Origin: Vibrio cyclitrophicus
Lineage (GTDB): Bacteria > Pseudomonadota > Gammaproteobacteria > Enterobacterales > Vibrionaceae
Reading direction: 5' to 3'
Assembly: GCF_024347435.1 (NCBI RefSeq)
Contig: NZ_AP025481.1
Location: 310,001-374,000 of the forward strand
Length of the DNA stretch: 64,000 bases
The notes below the pieces were generated by a model. It had not been told where the DNA came from. It made no database searches and saw only the letters and a program-made list of their open reading frames with translations. Positions 26,488 to 35,448 of this stretch are shown piece after piece. The translations under genes and the position numbers were made by a program. Position 1 is the first letter of the stretch. Every line of letters begins with the position of its first letter.

Positions 26488-28212
26488 ATGGAATCGACTC
26501 AAATGATGCAATCTAAGCTGCTAATTCAACGACGAGTAACGCCTTTCCTTGCTCGGTTAAGTAAAGACAACGTAATCCTATTCGGGCTTCTAGCTTTTTT
26601 GTCTGTGGTCATGACGCTATTTATTCTGATGCCACTGTGGGCAATGTTGAAAAAGAGTGTTCAGAACGCAGACGGTGATTTTGTAGGATTACAAAATTTC
26701 GCAACGTATTTTGCTTCTCAAAGCCTTTGGCAATCTGTAGGGAACACTTTTACTTTGGGTCTGCTAGTAACGGTTGTTGTGGGTGTATTAGCGTTTGGTT
26801 ATGCCTATGCATTGACTCGTTCATGTATGCCTTTTAAGGGGCTTTTTCAGGTGTTGGGATCAGCGCCGATTCTAGCTCCGTCGTTGCTTCCTGCGATCAG
26901 TTTGATCTTCTTATTTGGCAACCAAGGTATCGCTAAAGAAGTCTTAGGGGGGAACTCGGTGTACGGCTTGATTGGTATCTCGCTGGGCTTAATATTCTGG
27001 ACGTTTCCACACGCCCTAATGATTTTAACTACTTCATTGAGAACCTCTGATGCTCGTCTGTATGAGGCGGCACGAGCACTCAATACTTCATCATTAAAAA
27101 CCTTTTTCATGGTGACGCTACCGGCGGCAAAGTATGGTTTGATCAGCACTCTGATTGTTGTATTTACGCTGGTGGTTTGTGACTTTGGTGTGCCAAAGGT
27201 GATTGGTGGCAGTTATAACGTTCTATCGACTGACATCTTTAAGCAGGTGGTTGGTCAACAGAACTTCTCTATGGGAGCGGTAACCAGTATCTTGCTGCTA
27301 TTGCCTGCGTTGCTTGCGTTTTCCGTTGATCGCTGGGTTCAAAAGAAACAAAAGAGCTTGTTTGATACTCGTTCTGTTGCGTACCAACCTGAACCTAGCT
27401 CTCTACGTGATGGCTTATGTTTCCTCTATTGCACCATCATCTCTGCTGCCGTGGTTATCGTGTTGGGCATGGCGATATACGGATCTATGGTCACCTTCTG
27501 GCCTTGGAATAAAACGCTAACGCTAAATAATTATAACTTCGCAGAGATGAGTACTTATGGTTGGACGCCATTTTTCAATTCATTAACCCTCGGCGCTTGG
27601 ACTGCTATTATCGGTACGGTTCTGATTTTCCTAGGGGCATACTGTATTGAGAAAGGCCGCGCATTCGGCCTTGTTCGTCAAGCAATGCAGATGCTCAGTG
27701 TGGTGCCGATGGTCGTTCCGGGTATGGTTCTGGGTTTGGGTTATATCTTCTACTTCAATGATTTGAGCAACCCACTCAACTTCTTGTATGGCACGATGGC
27801 GTTCTTGGTGATCAACACCGTGGTTCACTATTACACGGTGGGGCACATGACGGCATTAACCGCATTAAAACAGCTGCCTGAGGAGATTGAAGCAACCGCG
27901 GCCTCAGTTAACCTACCGCAATACAAGTTGTTCTTTAAGGTGACGGTGCCTGTTTGTCTGCCTGCGATTTTAGATATTGCGACATACCTGTTTATTAATG
28001 CACTTACCACAACATCTGCGGTAGTATTCTTGTATTCTACCGATACGATACCTGCGTCAGTTTCAGTTCTGAATATGGACGATGCGGGACAAACCGGTGC
28101 AGCAGCGGCTATGGCAGTCATGATCATGATATCGGCAGCGAGTGCGAAGTTGATTCATATGCTAATCAACAAGTTATTCGAGAAGCGCACCCAAGCTTGG
28201 CGTAAACGCTAG
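26488..28212 (+). CDS. phnU: Aminoethylphosphonate ABC transporter permease (double-length)
   Basis: The 574-residue membrane protein contains two fused binding-protein-dependent permease units, one around residues 30-270 and one around 310-560. Each carries an EAA-like loop (YEAARALNTSSLKTFFMVTLPAAKYG; IEATAASVNLPQYKLFFKVTVPVCLPA). This two-in-one architecture is characteristic of the PhnU2-type aminophosphonate permeases. A single subunit can thus form the whole channel with PhnT and receive substrate from PhnS. Confidence 0.9.
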   Translation: MESTQMMQSKLLIQRRVTPFLARLSKDNVILFGLLAFLSVVMTLFILMPLWAMLKKSVQNADGDFVGLQNFATYFASQSLWQSVGNTFTLGLLVTVVVGVLAFGYAYALTRSCMPFKGLFQVLGSAPILAPSLLPAISLIFLFGNQGIAKEVLGGNSVYGLIGISLGLIFWTFPHALMILTTSLRTSDARLYEAARALNTSSLKTFFMVTLPAAKYGLISTLIVVFTLVVCDFGVPKVIGGSYNVLSTDIFKQVVGQQNFSMGAVTSILLLLPALLAFSVDRWVQKKQKSLFDTRSVAYQPEPSSLRDGLCFLYCTIISAAVVIVLGMAIYGSMVTFWPWNKTLTLNNYNFAEMSTYGWTPFFNSLTLGAWTAIIGTVLIFLGAYCIEKGRAFGLVRQAMQMLSVVPMVVPGMVLGLGYIFYFNDLSNPLNFLYGTMAFLVINTVVHYYTVGHMTALTALKQLPEEIEATAASVNLPQYKLFFKVTVPVCLPAILDIATYLFINALTTTSAVVFLYSTDTIPASVSVLNMDDAGQTGAAAAMAVMIMISAASAKLIHMLINKLFEKRTQAWRKR

Positions 28213-28280
28213 CAAACCATTTTATATTGCAGTTGGCCAAGGAGTGGCTGACGACAAGAACAAGAATAAAAGGAAATGAA

Positions 28281-28985
28281 GTGCAGTACGTAAAAATCAA
28301 AGATGTCATCGTAGAGCAGATAGAGTCGGGGATGTTAACGCCGCGACAGAAACTGCCTGCTGAGCGTAAACTGGCTGAATCGTTCGATACCACACGTGTT
28401 ACGTTACGTGAAGCGCTGTCTTCACTTGAAGTTGAGGGGCGTATTTATCGAGAAGACCGCCGTGGTTGGTTTATATCGCCAGCTCCACTGCGTTACGACC
28501 CAACACAAACACTGAACTTCACTAATATGGCTTTGTCGCAGAATCGTAAGCCGAAAACAGAATTAGTGGCAGCGAAAGGCATGTTAGCAACCAAGGAAGC
28601 AACTAGGCTTCTTGAGCTGCAACCTTTTTCGGATGTTTATCGAGTAGACAGAGTTCGTTATCTTGAAGACAGGCCCGTTGTGTATGTGACCAACTACATT
28701 CGACCAGAGTTGTTCCCTAACTTGCTGGATTATGACTTGTCTAAATCGTTGACTGACATCTACCGTGAGCACTTTGGTGTGGTATATCAGAAGATCCGTT
28801 ACCGAGTGAGCACAACGTCTTTGCTTGGCGAAACCGCGCAAGCTCTGCGTGCGACTTCTGGGTCTCCAGCGATGGTGGTTGAGCGTGTTAACTACAACCA
28901 AGACGGTGATTTGATTGACTGCGATATTGAATATTGGCGTCATGACGCGATCAGCATTGAGTCGATAGCACAGCTAGAGCGCTAG
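28281..28985 (+). CDS. phnR: GntR/UTRA transcriptional regulator of phosphonate use
   Basis: The start is placed at a GTG with AAAGGAA eight bases upstream, giving 234 residues, the usual length for PhnR; an upstream ATG at 28227 has no ribosome site. An N-terminal GntR winged helix (VKIKDVIVEQIESGMLTPRQKLPAERKLAESFDTTRVTLREALSSLE) precedes a UTRA ligand domain. It lies 68 bases after phnU in the same direction. It probably binds the TGGTATATACCA-type palindromes at phnW, phnS and phnT and responds to a phosphonate. Confidence 0.85.
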   Translation: MQYVKIKDVIVEQIESGMLTPRQKLPAERKLAESFDTTRVTLREALSSLEVEGRIYREDRRGWFISPAPLRYDPTQTLNFTNMALSQNRKPKTELVAAKGMLATKEATRLLELQPFSDVYRVDRVRYLEDRPVVYVTNYIRPELFPNLLDYDLSKSLTDIYREHFGVVYQKIRYRVSTTSLLGETAQALRATSGSPAMVVERVNYNQDGDLIDCDIEYWRHDAISIESIAQLER

Positions 28986-29046
28986 TTTATACGTTAGAAT
29001 GCTGGCATATCTGCAATTATGCACGATCGCCTAATTGAAACGATCA

Positions 29047-29073
29047 AAGGTCTCTTACTCGGAGGCCTTTTTT
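29047..29073 (+). terminator. Possible weak terminator after phnR
   Basis: AAAGG...CCTTT arms with partly paired inner bases are followed by six Ts. The stem has mismatches, so strength is uncertain. Confidence 0.45.
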
Positions 29074-29123
29074 ATCATCCGTTGTCAGCCGTTGCGCTTA
29101 TTCATCAATAATTTAGGAATGAA

Positions 29124-30026
29124 ATGGAATTCTCTGCCATTGTCATCGTGATCATTTCGGCTTTGCTTCATGCGGGTTGGAACGTTCTAGGTAAATCTAA
29201 TCAAGGATCGGGTTCGTCATTCTTCTTAGCCTCTGGCTTTGCCGCCGCAGCGATATTGACGCCATATTTGATTTGGTATGTTCACAGTGTAGGGCTATCA
29301 AATATCTCACTTCCATTCTGGCAACTGGTTTTCTTGAGTGGGATCTGTCAAATCATCTATTTGATTGGGTTAGGCGCGGCCTATAAACAGGCTGATATCG
29401 GTGTGATTTACCCAATGGCACGAGCACTGCCTGTGTTGATGGTAGGTTTAGGCACGGTGTTGATCGGCTATGAATTGTCGGCGAATCAATGGATTGGGTT
29501 CACTTTAATAACCTTAGGCTGCTTGTTTGTACCACTTAAGCAGTTTTCAGATCTTAGGTTAAAAGCGTATCTCAACCTCGGCGTGTTGTGGGCGTTAATT
29601 GCCGCTATTGGTACCACGGGCTATTCCATCATTGATAAAGAGGCGCTTCTATTATTAGAGCCTCTAAGCACACCCACCGTTACTAACAAACACACTGCGA
29701 TTTTCTACCTAGGCATTCAGTTTTGGGCGATTGTGATTCCGCTGAGTGTTTGGTTATTCGTAACCAACCAAAGAATCGAGTTTACTAATGCTTGGATACT
29801 GCGAAAGAAAGCCACAGTGGCCGGCATCATGATGGCTTCGACTTATGGTTTGGTGTTGTTTGCGATGACCATGACTGAGAACGTCAGCTTGGTTGTGGCA
29901 CTTAGGCAAGTAAGCATCATCTTCGGCGTAGTGATGGGGATCTACTTTTTAAAGGAAAAGTGGCACGTTACACGCGGTGTAGGCGTTGTTTTTATCATTG
30001 CAGGTTTAGTTATCTCACTGACTTAA
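29124..30026 (+). CDS. DMT/EamA-type membrane protein associated with phosphonate use
   Basis: The 300-residue protein has about ten hydrophobic helices in two EamA repeats. Segments include ALLHAGWNVLGKSNQGSG, YPMARALPVLMVGLGTVLIGYE and LRQVSIIFGVVMGIYFLKEKW. A subgroup of this family is repeatedly found at the end of phosphonate clusters. It might export an amine, aldehyde or alanine produced by the pathway, but no substrate is known to me. A weak hairpin lies between phnR and this gene, and I see no operator copy in front of it. Confidence 0.78.
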   Translation: MEFSAIVIVIISALLHAGWNVLGKSNQGSGSSFFLASGFAAAAILTPYLIWYVHSVGLSNISLPFWQLVFLSGICQIIYLIGLGAAYKQADIGVIYPMARALPVLMVGLGTVLIGYELSANQWIGFTLITLGCLFVPLKQFSDLRLKAYLNLGVLWALIAAIGTTGYSIIDKEALLLLEPLSTPTVTNKHTAIFYLGIQFWAIVIPLSVWLFVTNQRIEFTNAWILRKKATVAGIMMASTYGLVLFAMTMTENVSLVVALRQVSIIFGVVMGIYFLKEKWHVTRGVGVVFIIAGLVISLT

Positions 30027-30145
30027 AAAGAAATTAAATCCTACCTCCAACCTATAATGTGACTTTTCAGTCGCATTTTTCTTATTGATAGCAAACGTTT
30101 TACTAATGTTAAAGATGTGATCCTTCTCATAGACAAGGCTGTAAA

Positions 30146-30181
30146 GTTACCGGTAACATCCACCTCAACGTTACCGGTAAC
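30146..30181. promoter_or_regulatory. Tandem GntR-type operators upstream of the TRAP operon
   Basis: Two perfect palindromes GTTACCGGTAAC lie at 30146-30157 and 30170-30181, 24 bases centre to centre. They match the E. coli GntR consensus ATGTTACC-GGTAACAT closely. They end 45 bases before dctP and should be bound by the LacI-family regulator encoded at 35449-36450. Confidence 0.85.
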
Positions 30182-30226
30182 ATATAATTACAAACCGGAC
30201 TCTGTGAAACTCATAAGGATACCCAA

Positions 30227-31243
30227 ATGAAAGCTCTGACTAAAACGCTGATTGCTGCCTCCCTCACTGGTCTATTTGCTACTTCAGCAATGGCTGCAGA
30301 CTTTAAACTTAAAATTCAATCTTCAGATCCTTCTGGTGACTTGAACTTCAAAGTTCAGCAGAAGTGGGCTGAGCGCGTAGAGACGATGTCTAACGGACGT
30401 ATTGATATCGATCTTCTGCCTGTAGGCGCTGTGGTTAAGCACACAGAAACGCTAGGCGCGATCAAAATGGGCATCCTAGATGGTCACATCACAGCAACAG
30501 GTTACTTCTCTGGTAAAGATCCAGCATTCGGCCTAATTGGTAACATGGTTGGTGCATGGTCGGACACAACGCAACTGCTTCAGTACATGAACTACGGCGG
30601 CGGTAACGAGCTAATGACTGAACTGTACAAGCCTTACGGGGTTCAGTTCGTCGGAGCATCTACAACGGGTGTTGAGTCTTTCATCTCCAAAAAACCAATT
30701 GATGGTGTCGCGGATCTTAAAGGTCTTAAATTACGTGCACCTGAAGGCCTAGTACAACAAGTGTTTGCAGCCGCGGGTGCGACTCCAGTAAACCTGCCGG
30801 GTTCTGAAGTATTTACTGGCCTGAGCAAAGGAGTAATTGATGCCGCGGACTACACGGTATTCTCTACCAACCAAAAAGCGGGTATGAACGACATTGCAAC
30901 ACACCCAGTTCAACCGGGCTTTCACTCACTGCCGCTTATCGATATCTCTGTTTCTCAGAAGAAATGGGACAAGATGCCTGCTGACCTACAAACGATTCTG
31001 CAAACATCCGTTCGTGACTTCTCTTACGACATGACAACTCAGCTGAAAATGGCTGACCAAGCTGCGCTGAAAGAAGCTCAAGCGAACCCAGAAATCACTA
31101 TCCACGACTGGTCTCAAGAAGAGCGTAAAAAGTTCCGTGAAATCGCAAAAGGCCAATGGAAAGTATTTGCAGAGCGTTCTGACAACGCACAAAAAGTTTA
31201 CACTTCAGTAACTACGTTCCTAGAAGAAAACGGCTTGCTGTAA
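30227..31243 (+). CDS. dctP: TRAP transporter substrate-binding protein (DctP family), sugar-acid type
   Basis: A signal peptide ends at AMAAD, and the 338-residue protein has the DctP fold. The landmarks are PVGAVVKHTETLGAIKMGILDG and the conserved arginine that binds the substrate carboxylate in LKLRAPEGLVQQV. Position at the head of a gntK-gnd operon with gluconate-type operators points to gluconate or a related sugar acid as ligand. Binding specificity cannot be confirmed from sequence. Confidence 0.9.
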   Translation: MKALTKTLIAASLTGLFATSAMAADFKLKIQSSDPSGDLNFKVQQKWAERVETMSNGRIDIDLLPVGAVVKHTETLGAIKMGILDGHITATGYFSGKDPAFGLIGNMVGAWSDTTQLLQYMNYGGGNELMTELYKPYGVQFVGASTTGVESFISKKPIDGVADLKGLKLRAPEGLVQQVFAAAGATPVNLPGSEVFTGLSKGVIDAADYTVFSTNQKAGMNDIATHPVQPGFHSLPLIDISVSQKKWDKMPADLQTILQTSVRDFSYDMTTQLKMADQAALKEAQANPEITIHDWSQEERKKFREIAKGQWKVFAERSDNAQKVYTSVTTFLEENGLL

Positions 31244-31265
31244 TTTAAACTTAGCTTATTGAAGG

Positions 31266-31284
31266 GGGAGGGCGTTGCTCTCCC
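31266..31284 (+). other. Intercistronic hairpin between dctP and dctQ
   Basis: GGGAG and CTCCC arms form a short GC-rich stem in the 65-base gap. Such hairpins often stabilise the upstream binding-protein mRNA; no T run follows, so it is not a clear terminator. Confidence 0.4.
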
Positions 31285-31308
31285 GTTATTTCCCAGGAAA
31301 TTTGCCCC

Positions 31309-31866
31309 ATGACAGACAAAACTCCCCATTCCCCAGCTGAAAACGACGAGCAACCAAGAAATGCGCTCGATCGTTTTGTTATAAAGTTCAGTAATCTCGT
31401 GAGCTGGTTTTTTATCTTTACTGTATTGATTTCATTTTATGAAGTTGTGATGCGTTACGCATTCGATGCCCCGACCACATGGGTACATGAAACAGCTTCT
31501 TTCATCGGTGGTTCTTTATTCATTATTGGTGGTATCTACGCGTTTGCTGCGAATAAACACGTGCGTGTGGTTCTTATCTACGATTCAGTGTCTAACCAAG
31601 CACGTAAATATCTTAATCTTGTTCACCACATTGTTGGTTTGGCCTTTGCAGGCATGCTCGCTTACGCCGCTTACTTCACTGCGGAAGAAGCGTGGTTTGC
31701 ACCTTGGGGTGAATTCCGTCTTGAGACATCTGGTTCAGTGTTAAACGCGCCTTATCCTGCATTGTTGAAAGGCCTGATCTTTGTCGTTTTGTGTGTTCTT
31801 GTTGTCCAGTTTGTATTGCACCTAATCCAAGAGTTGATGGGTCTAAGGAAGAATGACGATGTTTGA
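31309..31866 (+). CDS. dctQ: TRAP transporter small permease (DctQ)
   Basis: The 185-residue protein has four membrane helices preceded by a hydrophilic N-terminus of about 30 residues. The DctQ hallmark region VVMRYAFDAPTTWVHETASFIGGSLFIIGGIYAFAANKHVRVVL is present. It pairs with the large permease DctM, whose start overlaps this gene by 14 bases, indicating translational coupling. Confidence 0.9.
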   Translation: MTDKTPHSPAENDEQPRNALDRFVIKFSNLVSWFFIFTVLISFYEVVMRYAFDAPTTWVHETASFIGGSLFIIGGIYAFAANKHVRVVLIYDSVSNQARKYLNLVHHIVGLAFAGMLAYAAYFTAEEAWFAPWGEFRLETSGSVLNAPYPALLKGLIFVVLCVLVVQFVLHLIQELMGLRKNDDV

Positions 31867-33181
31867 TTTATCTTCTATTGGTATCGCATGGGGCAGTTTG
31901 CTCATGTTGGTTATGATGATTGGCTTGCTACTGACTGGTATGCAGCTGGCCTTCGTAACAGGCTTTGTCGCGATTTTCTTCACTCTATGTTGGTTCGGTC
32001 CTGATGCTTTACCTTTGATTGCGAGCCGTACCTACAGCTTTGCTTCTGGTTATGTTTTCCTCGCGGTTCCAATGTTCGTATTGATGGCCGCTTTGTTAGA
32101 CCGCTCGGGCATCGCACGAGATCTGTTTGATGCAATGAAATCTGTCGGTCGTAAAGTTCGTGGTGGTGTGGCAGTACAAACCTTATTAGTCGCGGTTCTA
32201 TTGGCTTCGATGTCGGGCGTTATAGGTGGTGAAACGGTACTACTGGGTATTCTCGCACTGCCACAAATGCTTCGTTTAGGTTACGACCGTAAGCTTGCTA
32301 TCGGTACAACCTGTGCGGGTGGCGCACTTGGAACTATGCTTCCGCCAAGTATCGTATTGATCATCTACGGTATGACAGCCAGCGTATCGATTGGCGACCT
32401 GTTTAAAGCGTCTTTCTTACCAGCGTTTATCCTTGCGGGCTGTTACATCGGTTATGTATTGATTCGCTGTAAGCTGAATCCTTCTCTTGCGCCAATTCCA
32501 AGCGATGATGAGACAGAAGAAGACATCGCCAATCAGCCAAGCTACTTCAAAGCTCTGTTCTTCCCACTGCTTTCTGTCGCAACGGTTTTGGGCAGTATCT
32601 ACACAGGCATCGCTTCAGTAACAGAAGCGTCTGCATTGGGTGTAGTCGGCATCATGATCAGTGCGCTGATCCGTGGTGAACTGAACTTCAGTATGTTGAA
32701 AGAGAGTGCCATCGCAACTATGCGTACCTGCGGCATGATTATGTGGATTGGTATCGGTGCAAGTGCATTGGTTGGTATCTACAACCTGATGGGTGGTATT
32801 GATTTTGTTGAAGAAACCATCCTTGCACTCAGTGGCGGCAACGCGACAGTAACATTGCTAATCATGATGGCTATCTTGCTGGTACTAGGTATGTTCCTTG
32901 ACTGGGTAGGTGTGGCACTACTGACTATGCCAATCTTCGTTCCAATAATCACTGGCCTTGGTTTTGACCCAGTATGGTTCGGCGTTGTGTTCTGTCTAAA
33001 CATGCAGGTGTCGTTCTTGTCACCGCCGTTTGGTCCTGCGGCATTCTACTTGAAATCAGTAGCACCAAAAGACATCAGCTTAGGTGAGATTTTCTCTTCA
33101 CTACTGCCGTTCATTGCACTTCAAGTATTGGTTCTGGCACTGGTTATTATCTTCCCTCAGCTCGCGCTTTGGTGGCAATAA
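31853..33181 (+). CDS. dctM: TRAP transporter large permease (DctM)
   Basis: This 442-residue protein has about twelve hydrophobic helices and DctM landmarks such as GGETVLLGILALPQMLRLGYD, AGGALGTMLPPSIVLIIYG and CLNMQVSFLSPPFGPAAFYLK. It forms the sodium-driven transport channel with DctQ and takes substrate from DctP. A 10-base inverted repeat without T run follows at 33188-33220 before gntK. Confidence 0.92.
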   Translation: MTMFDLSSIGIAWGSLLMLVMMIGLLLTGMQLAFVTGFVAIFFTLCWFGPDALPLIASRTYSFASGYVFLAVPMFVLMAALLDRSGIARDLFDAMKSVGRKVRGGVAVQTLLVAVLLASMSGVIGGETVLLGILALPQMLRLGYDRKLAIGTTCAGGALGTMLPPSIVLIIYGMTASVSIGDLFKASFLPAFILAGCYIGYVLIRCKLNPSLAPIPSDDETEEDIANQPSYFKALFFPLLSVATVLGSIYTGIASVTEASALGVVGIMISALIRGELNFSMLKESAIATMRTCGMIMWIGIGASALVGIYNLMGGIDFVEETILALSGGNATVTLLIMMAILLVLGMFLDWVGVALLTMPIFVPIITGLGFDPVWFGVVFCLNMQVSFLSPPFGPAAFYLKSVAPKDISLGEIFSSLLPFIALQVLVLALVIIFPQLALWWQ

Positions 33182-33187
33182 CAGCGA

Positions 33188-33220
33188 AGGTTCCTGAGCG
33201 AGTTTAATGTTCAGGAACCT
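33188..33220 (+). other. Inverted repeat between dctM and gntK
   Basis: AGGTTCCTGA and TCAGGAACCT are perfect arms around a 13-base loop. There is no T run, so it is more likely an mRNA-processing or stabilising element than a terminator; partial termination is possible. Confidence 0.5.
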
Positions 33221-33299
33221 ATCAACGGCAACACAAGTTTAACTATTAGATTCGATTGTCAGCCCCTGTTTTGGTTGGGGCCTAGGGAAGGCTTGCCTT

Positions 33300-33797
33300 A
33301 TGAAAAGCAAAAAAATACTCGTGATGGGCGTATCTGGATGCGGAAAGAGCCTGATTGGTAGCCGTATCGCAGAAGCATTAACGCTTCAGTTTTTTGATGG
33401 GGATGACTTCCATCCCCAAAGCAATGTAGAAAAGATGCGTCAAGGTATTCCACTGACAGACGAAGATCGTCAAGGATGGCTAGAAACACTGAATAAGCAA
33501 TATATCGAACAACCGAGTGCTGTGATTGCATGCTCTGCACTGAAACCTCAATACCGCGAAATTCTGCGAGAGAACAATGAAGATTTAGTGATTGTGTATC
33601 TTCAAGGCAGTTTCGATACGATTTGGAATCGCCATAAAGCTCGTGAAAACCATTACTTTAATGGTCAAGAAATGTTGAAAAGCCAATTCGCAACCTTGGT
33701 TGAACCTGAACTAGATGAAGCGTTATTTGTCGATATATCGCAAGATGTTGAGCAAGTCGTAGAAAGTGCACTCAAACAAATTAAGCAGATAGGCTAA
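33300..33797 (+). CDS. gntK: Gluconokinase
   Basis: This kinase phosphorylates gluconate to 6-phosphogluconate. The 165-residue P-loop protein starts KKILVMGVSGCGKSLIGSRIAEAL and has FFDGDDFHPQSNVEKMRQGIPLTDEDR and SALKPQYREILR, all characteristic of GntK. A GGGAAGG-type ribosome site precedes the ATG. The gene ends 3 bases before the 6-phosphogluconate dehydrogenase gene, whose substrate it makes. Confidence 0.95.
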   Translation: MKSKKILVMGVSGCGKSLIGSRIAEALTLQFFDGDDFHPQSNVEKMRQGIPLTDEDRQGWLETLNKQYIEQPSAVIACSALKPQYREILRENNEDLVIVYLQGSFDTIWNRHKARENHYFNGQEMLKSQFATLVEPELDEALFVDISQDVEQVVESALKQIKQIG

Positions 33798-33800
33798 ACC

Positions 33801-35309
33801 ATGACTCAGATAAAAAATGACATCGCGATGATTGGTTTAGGAGTGATGGGCAAAAGCCTTGCGCTCAACCTATTGGATAACGGCTTTAATGTTGCGGGCT
33901 TCGATCTAAACATCGACAACATTGATCGCGCTTGTGTGGAAGCTAAGCAACTCAATGAGACGTTTGAAGGTAAAGGGCGGTTCACAAAAGGCACTAGCCT
34001 TGAACATGTGCTGCAGGGCTTAGCAAAACCGCGTGTTATTGCGTTGTCGGTTCCTGCTGGAAACCCTGTCGATATCGTCTTGAATAGCTTGCTTGATGCT
34101 GGCCTAGAAAATGACGACATTGTTATCGATACGGGTAACAGCCTTTGGACAGATACCGAAGCACGCGAAGTGAACTACAAAGGCAAGCTTCGTTTCTTTA
34201 GCACCGCCGTTTCTGGTGGTGAAGAAGGCGCTCGTGTTGGCCCTGCGCTAATGGCGAGTGGCGACCAATCGGCTTGGCAATATGTGAAACCGATGTGGGA
34301 AGCGATTGCTGCAAAAGTGGATGCTAATGGGCTACCGGTTGCTCAGTTTAAAGCGGGTGAAGCGTGCGCGGCGTATGTTGGTCCTTCTGGCACTGGGCAC
34401 TATGTAAAAATGGTACACAACGGTATTGAATATGCCGATATGCAGCTTATTTGCGAAGTGTACCAGTTCATGCGTGGTGTGCTTGATATGCCAGCTCAAG
34501 AGATTGGACAAGTCTTTGAGCAATGGAACAACGGTGTGCTGAACAGCTATCTGATGGAGATTAGTGCCGACATCCTTCAACAAGAAGATGTTGTAACGGG
34601 TAAGCCATTTGTTGATGTTGTGCTTGATAAAGCGGGACAGAAAGGCACGGGATTGTGGACAGCAGTTAACAGCCTTCAAGAAGGGTGTCCGACTCCAACG
34701 ATTGCACAGGCGGTTTATGCGCGTGCAATGAGCGGTCAAAAGTCGCAACGAGTGCAGGGAAGCAAACTCTTGAAAGGTAATATTGCGGATGCGAGTCAGT
34801 TGGATAAAACAGAGGTTGTCTCTGAACTTCATGATGCTTTGTATTGCGCCAAACTGTCTGTTTATGCGCAAGGTTTTGATTTACTGAAAACAGCGTCAGA
34901 CAAAGAGGGATGGAATCTCGATTTCACTCAAATTGCTAAGATTTGGCGAGCGGGTTGTATTATTCGTGCCGCTTTCCTGCAAAGCATCACATCGGCTTAC
35001 CAACAAAATGCTGAGCTAGCGAATCTATTGTTTGATGAGGCTTTCATCAAACAAGTGGAAGAGCGCGAGCTTGCTTGGCGCATCGCGGTAGCGAACTCAG
35101 CTCTGTACGGTGTGCCGATGCCGGGGATCTGCTCTGCTCTGAGTTACTTCGATTCATTACGTTGTGAGGTGTTGCCTGCAAATCTTTTGCAAGCGCAACG
35201 TGACTATTTTGGCTCTCATACTTATTCGCGAGTCGATAGAGATGAAGCTGAAAAATTCCATGTCACTTGGAGTCAGTCTCCAAGAACTGAAGTCAAAGTG
35301 AACGTTTAA
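33801..35309 (+). CDS. gnd: 6-phosphogluconate dehydrogenase (decarboxylating)
   Basis: The enzyme oxidatively decarboxylates 6-phosphogluconate to ribulose 5-phosphate with NAD(P)+. Motifs include the Rossmann IGLGVMGKSLALN, the substrate loop SGGEEGARVGPALM, and the catalytic lysine/asparagine region GHYVKMVHNGIEYADMQL. At 502 residues it is about 20-30 longer than the usual enzyme. As part of a gluconate operon it is probably a dedicated paralogue of the housekeeping gnd, which would lie elsewhere. Confidence 0.92.
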   Translation: MTQIKNDIAMIGLGVMGKSLALNLLDNGFNVAGFDLNIDNIDRACVEAKQLNETFEGKGRFTKGTSLEHVLQGLAKPRVIALSVPAGNPVDIVLNSLLDAGLENDDIVIDTGNSLWTDTEAREVNYKGKLRFFSTAVSGGEEGARVGPALMASGDQSAWQYVKPMWEAIAAKVDANGLPVAQFKAGEACAAYVGPSGTGHYVKMVHNGIEYADMQLICEVYQFMRGVLDMPAQEIGQVFEQWNNGVLNSYLMEISADILQQEDVVTGKPFVDVVLDKAGQKGTGLWTAVNSLQEGCPTPTIAQAVYARAMSGQKSQRVQGSKLLKGNIADASQLDKTEVVSELHDALYCAKLSVYAQGFDLLKTASDKEGWNLDFTQIAKIWRAGCIIRAAFLQSITSAYQQNAELANLLFDEAFIKQVEERELAWRIAVANSALYGVPMPGICSALSYFDSLRCEVLPANLLQAQRDYFGSHTYSRVDRDEAEKFHVTWSQSPRTEVKVNV

Positions 35310-35318
35310 ACAATCAAT

Positions 35319-35342
35319 AACGCCCTCAACAAGAGGGCGTTT
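35319..35342 (+). terminator. Rho-independent terminator after gnd
   Basis: AACGCCCTC pairs with GAGGGCGTT around an AACAA loop, followed by a T-containing tail. It separates the operon from the downstream regulator gene. Confidence 0.8.
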
Positions 35343-35409
35343 GTAATTATGAGGCTGTATCAATATTTTACTAAATTAGGCTTCAAATTCCACGTCAGTC
35401 GGATACACT

Positions 35410-35421
35410 GTTACCAGTAAC
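35410..35421. promoter_or_regulatory. GntR-type operator upstream of the LacI-family regulator gene
   Basis: GTTACCAGTAAC is a slightly imperfect copy of the GTTACCGGTAAC sites in front of dctP. It lies 27 bases before the regulator start, suggesting autoregulation. Confidence 0.75.
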
Positions 35422-35448
35422 ATAACTCAAAAATAATAATTACTAATT

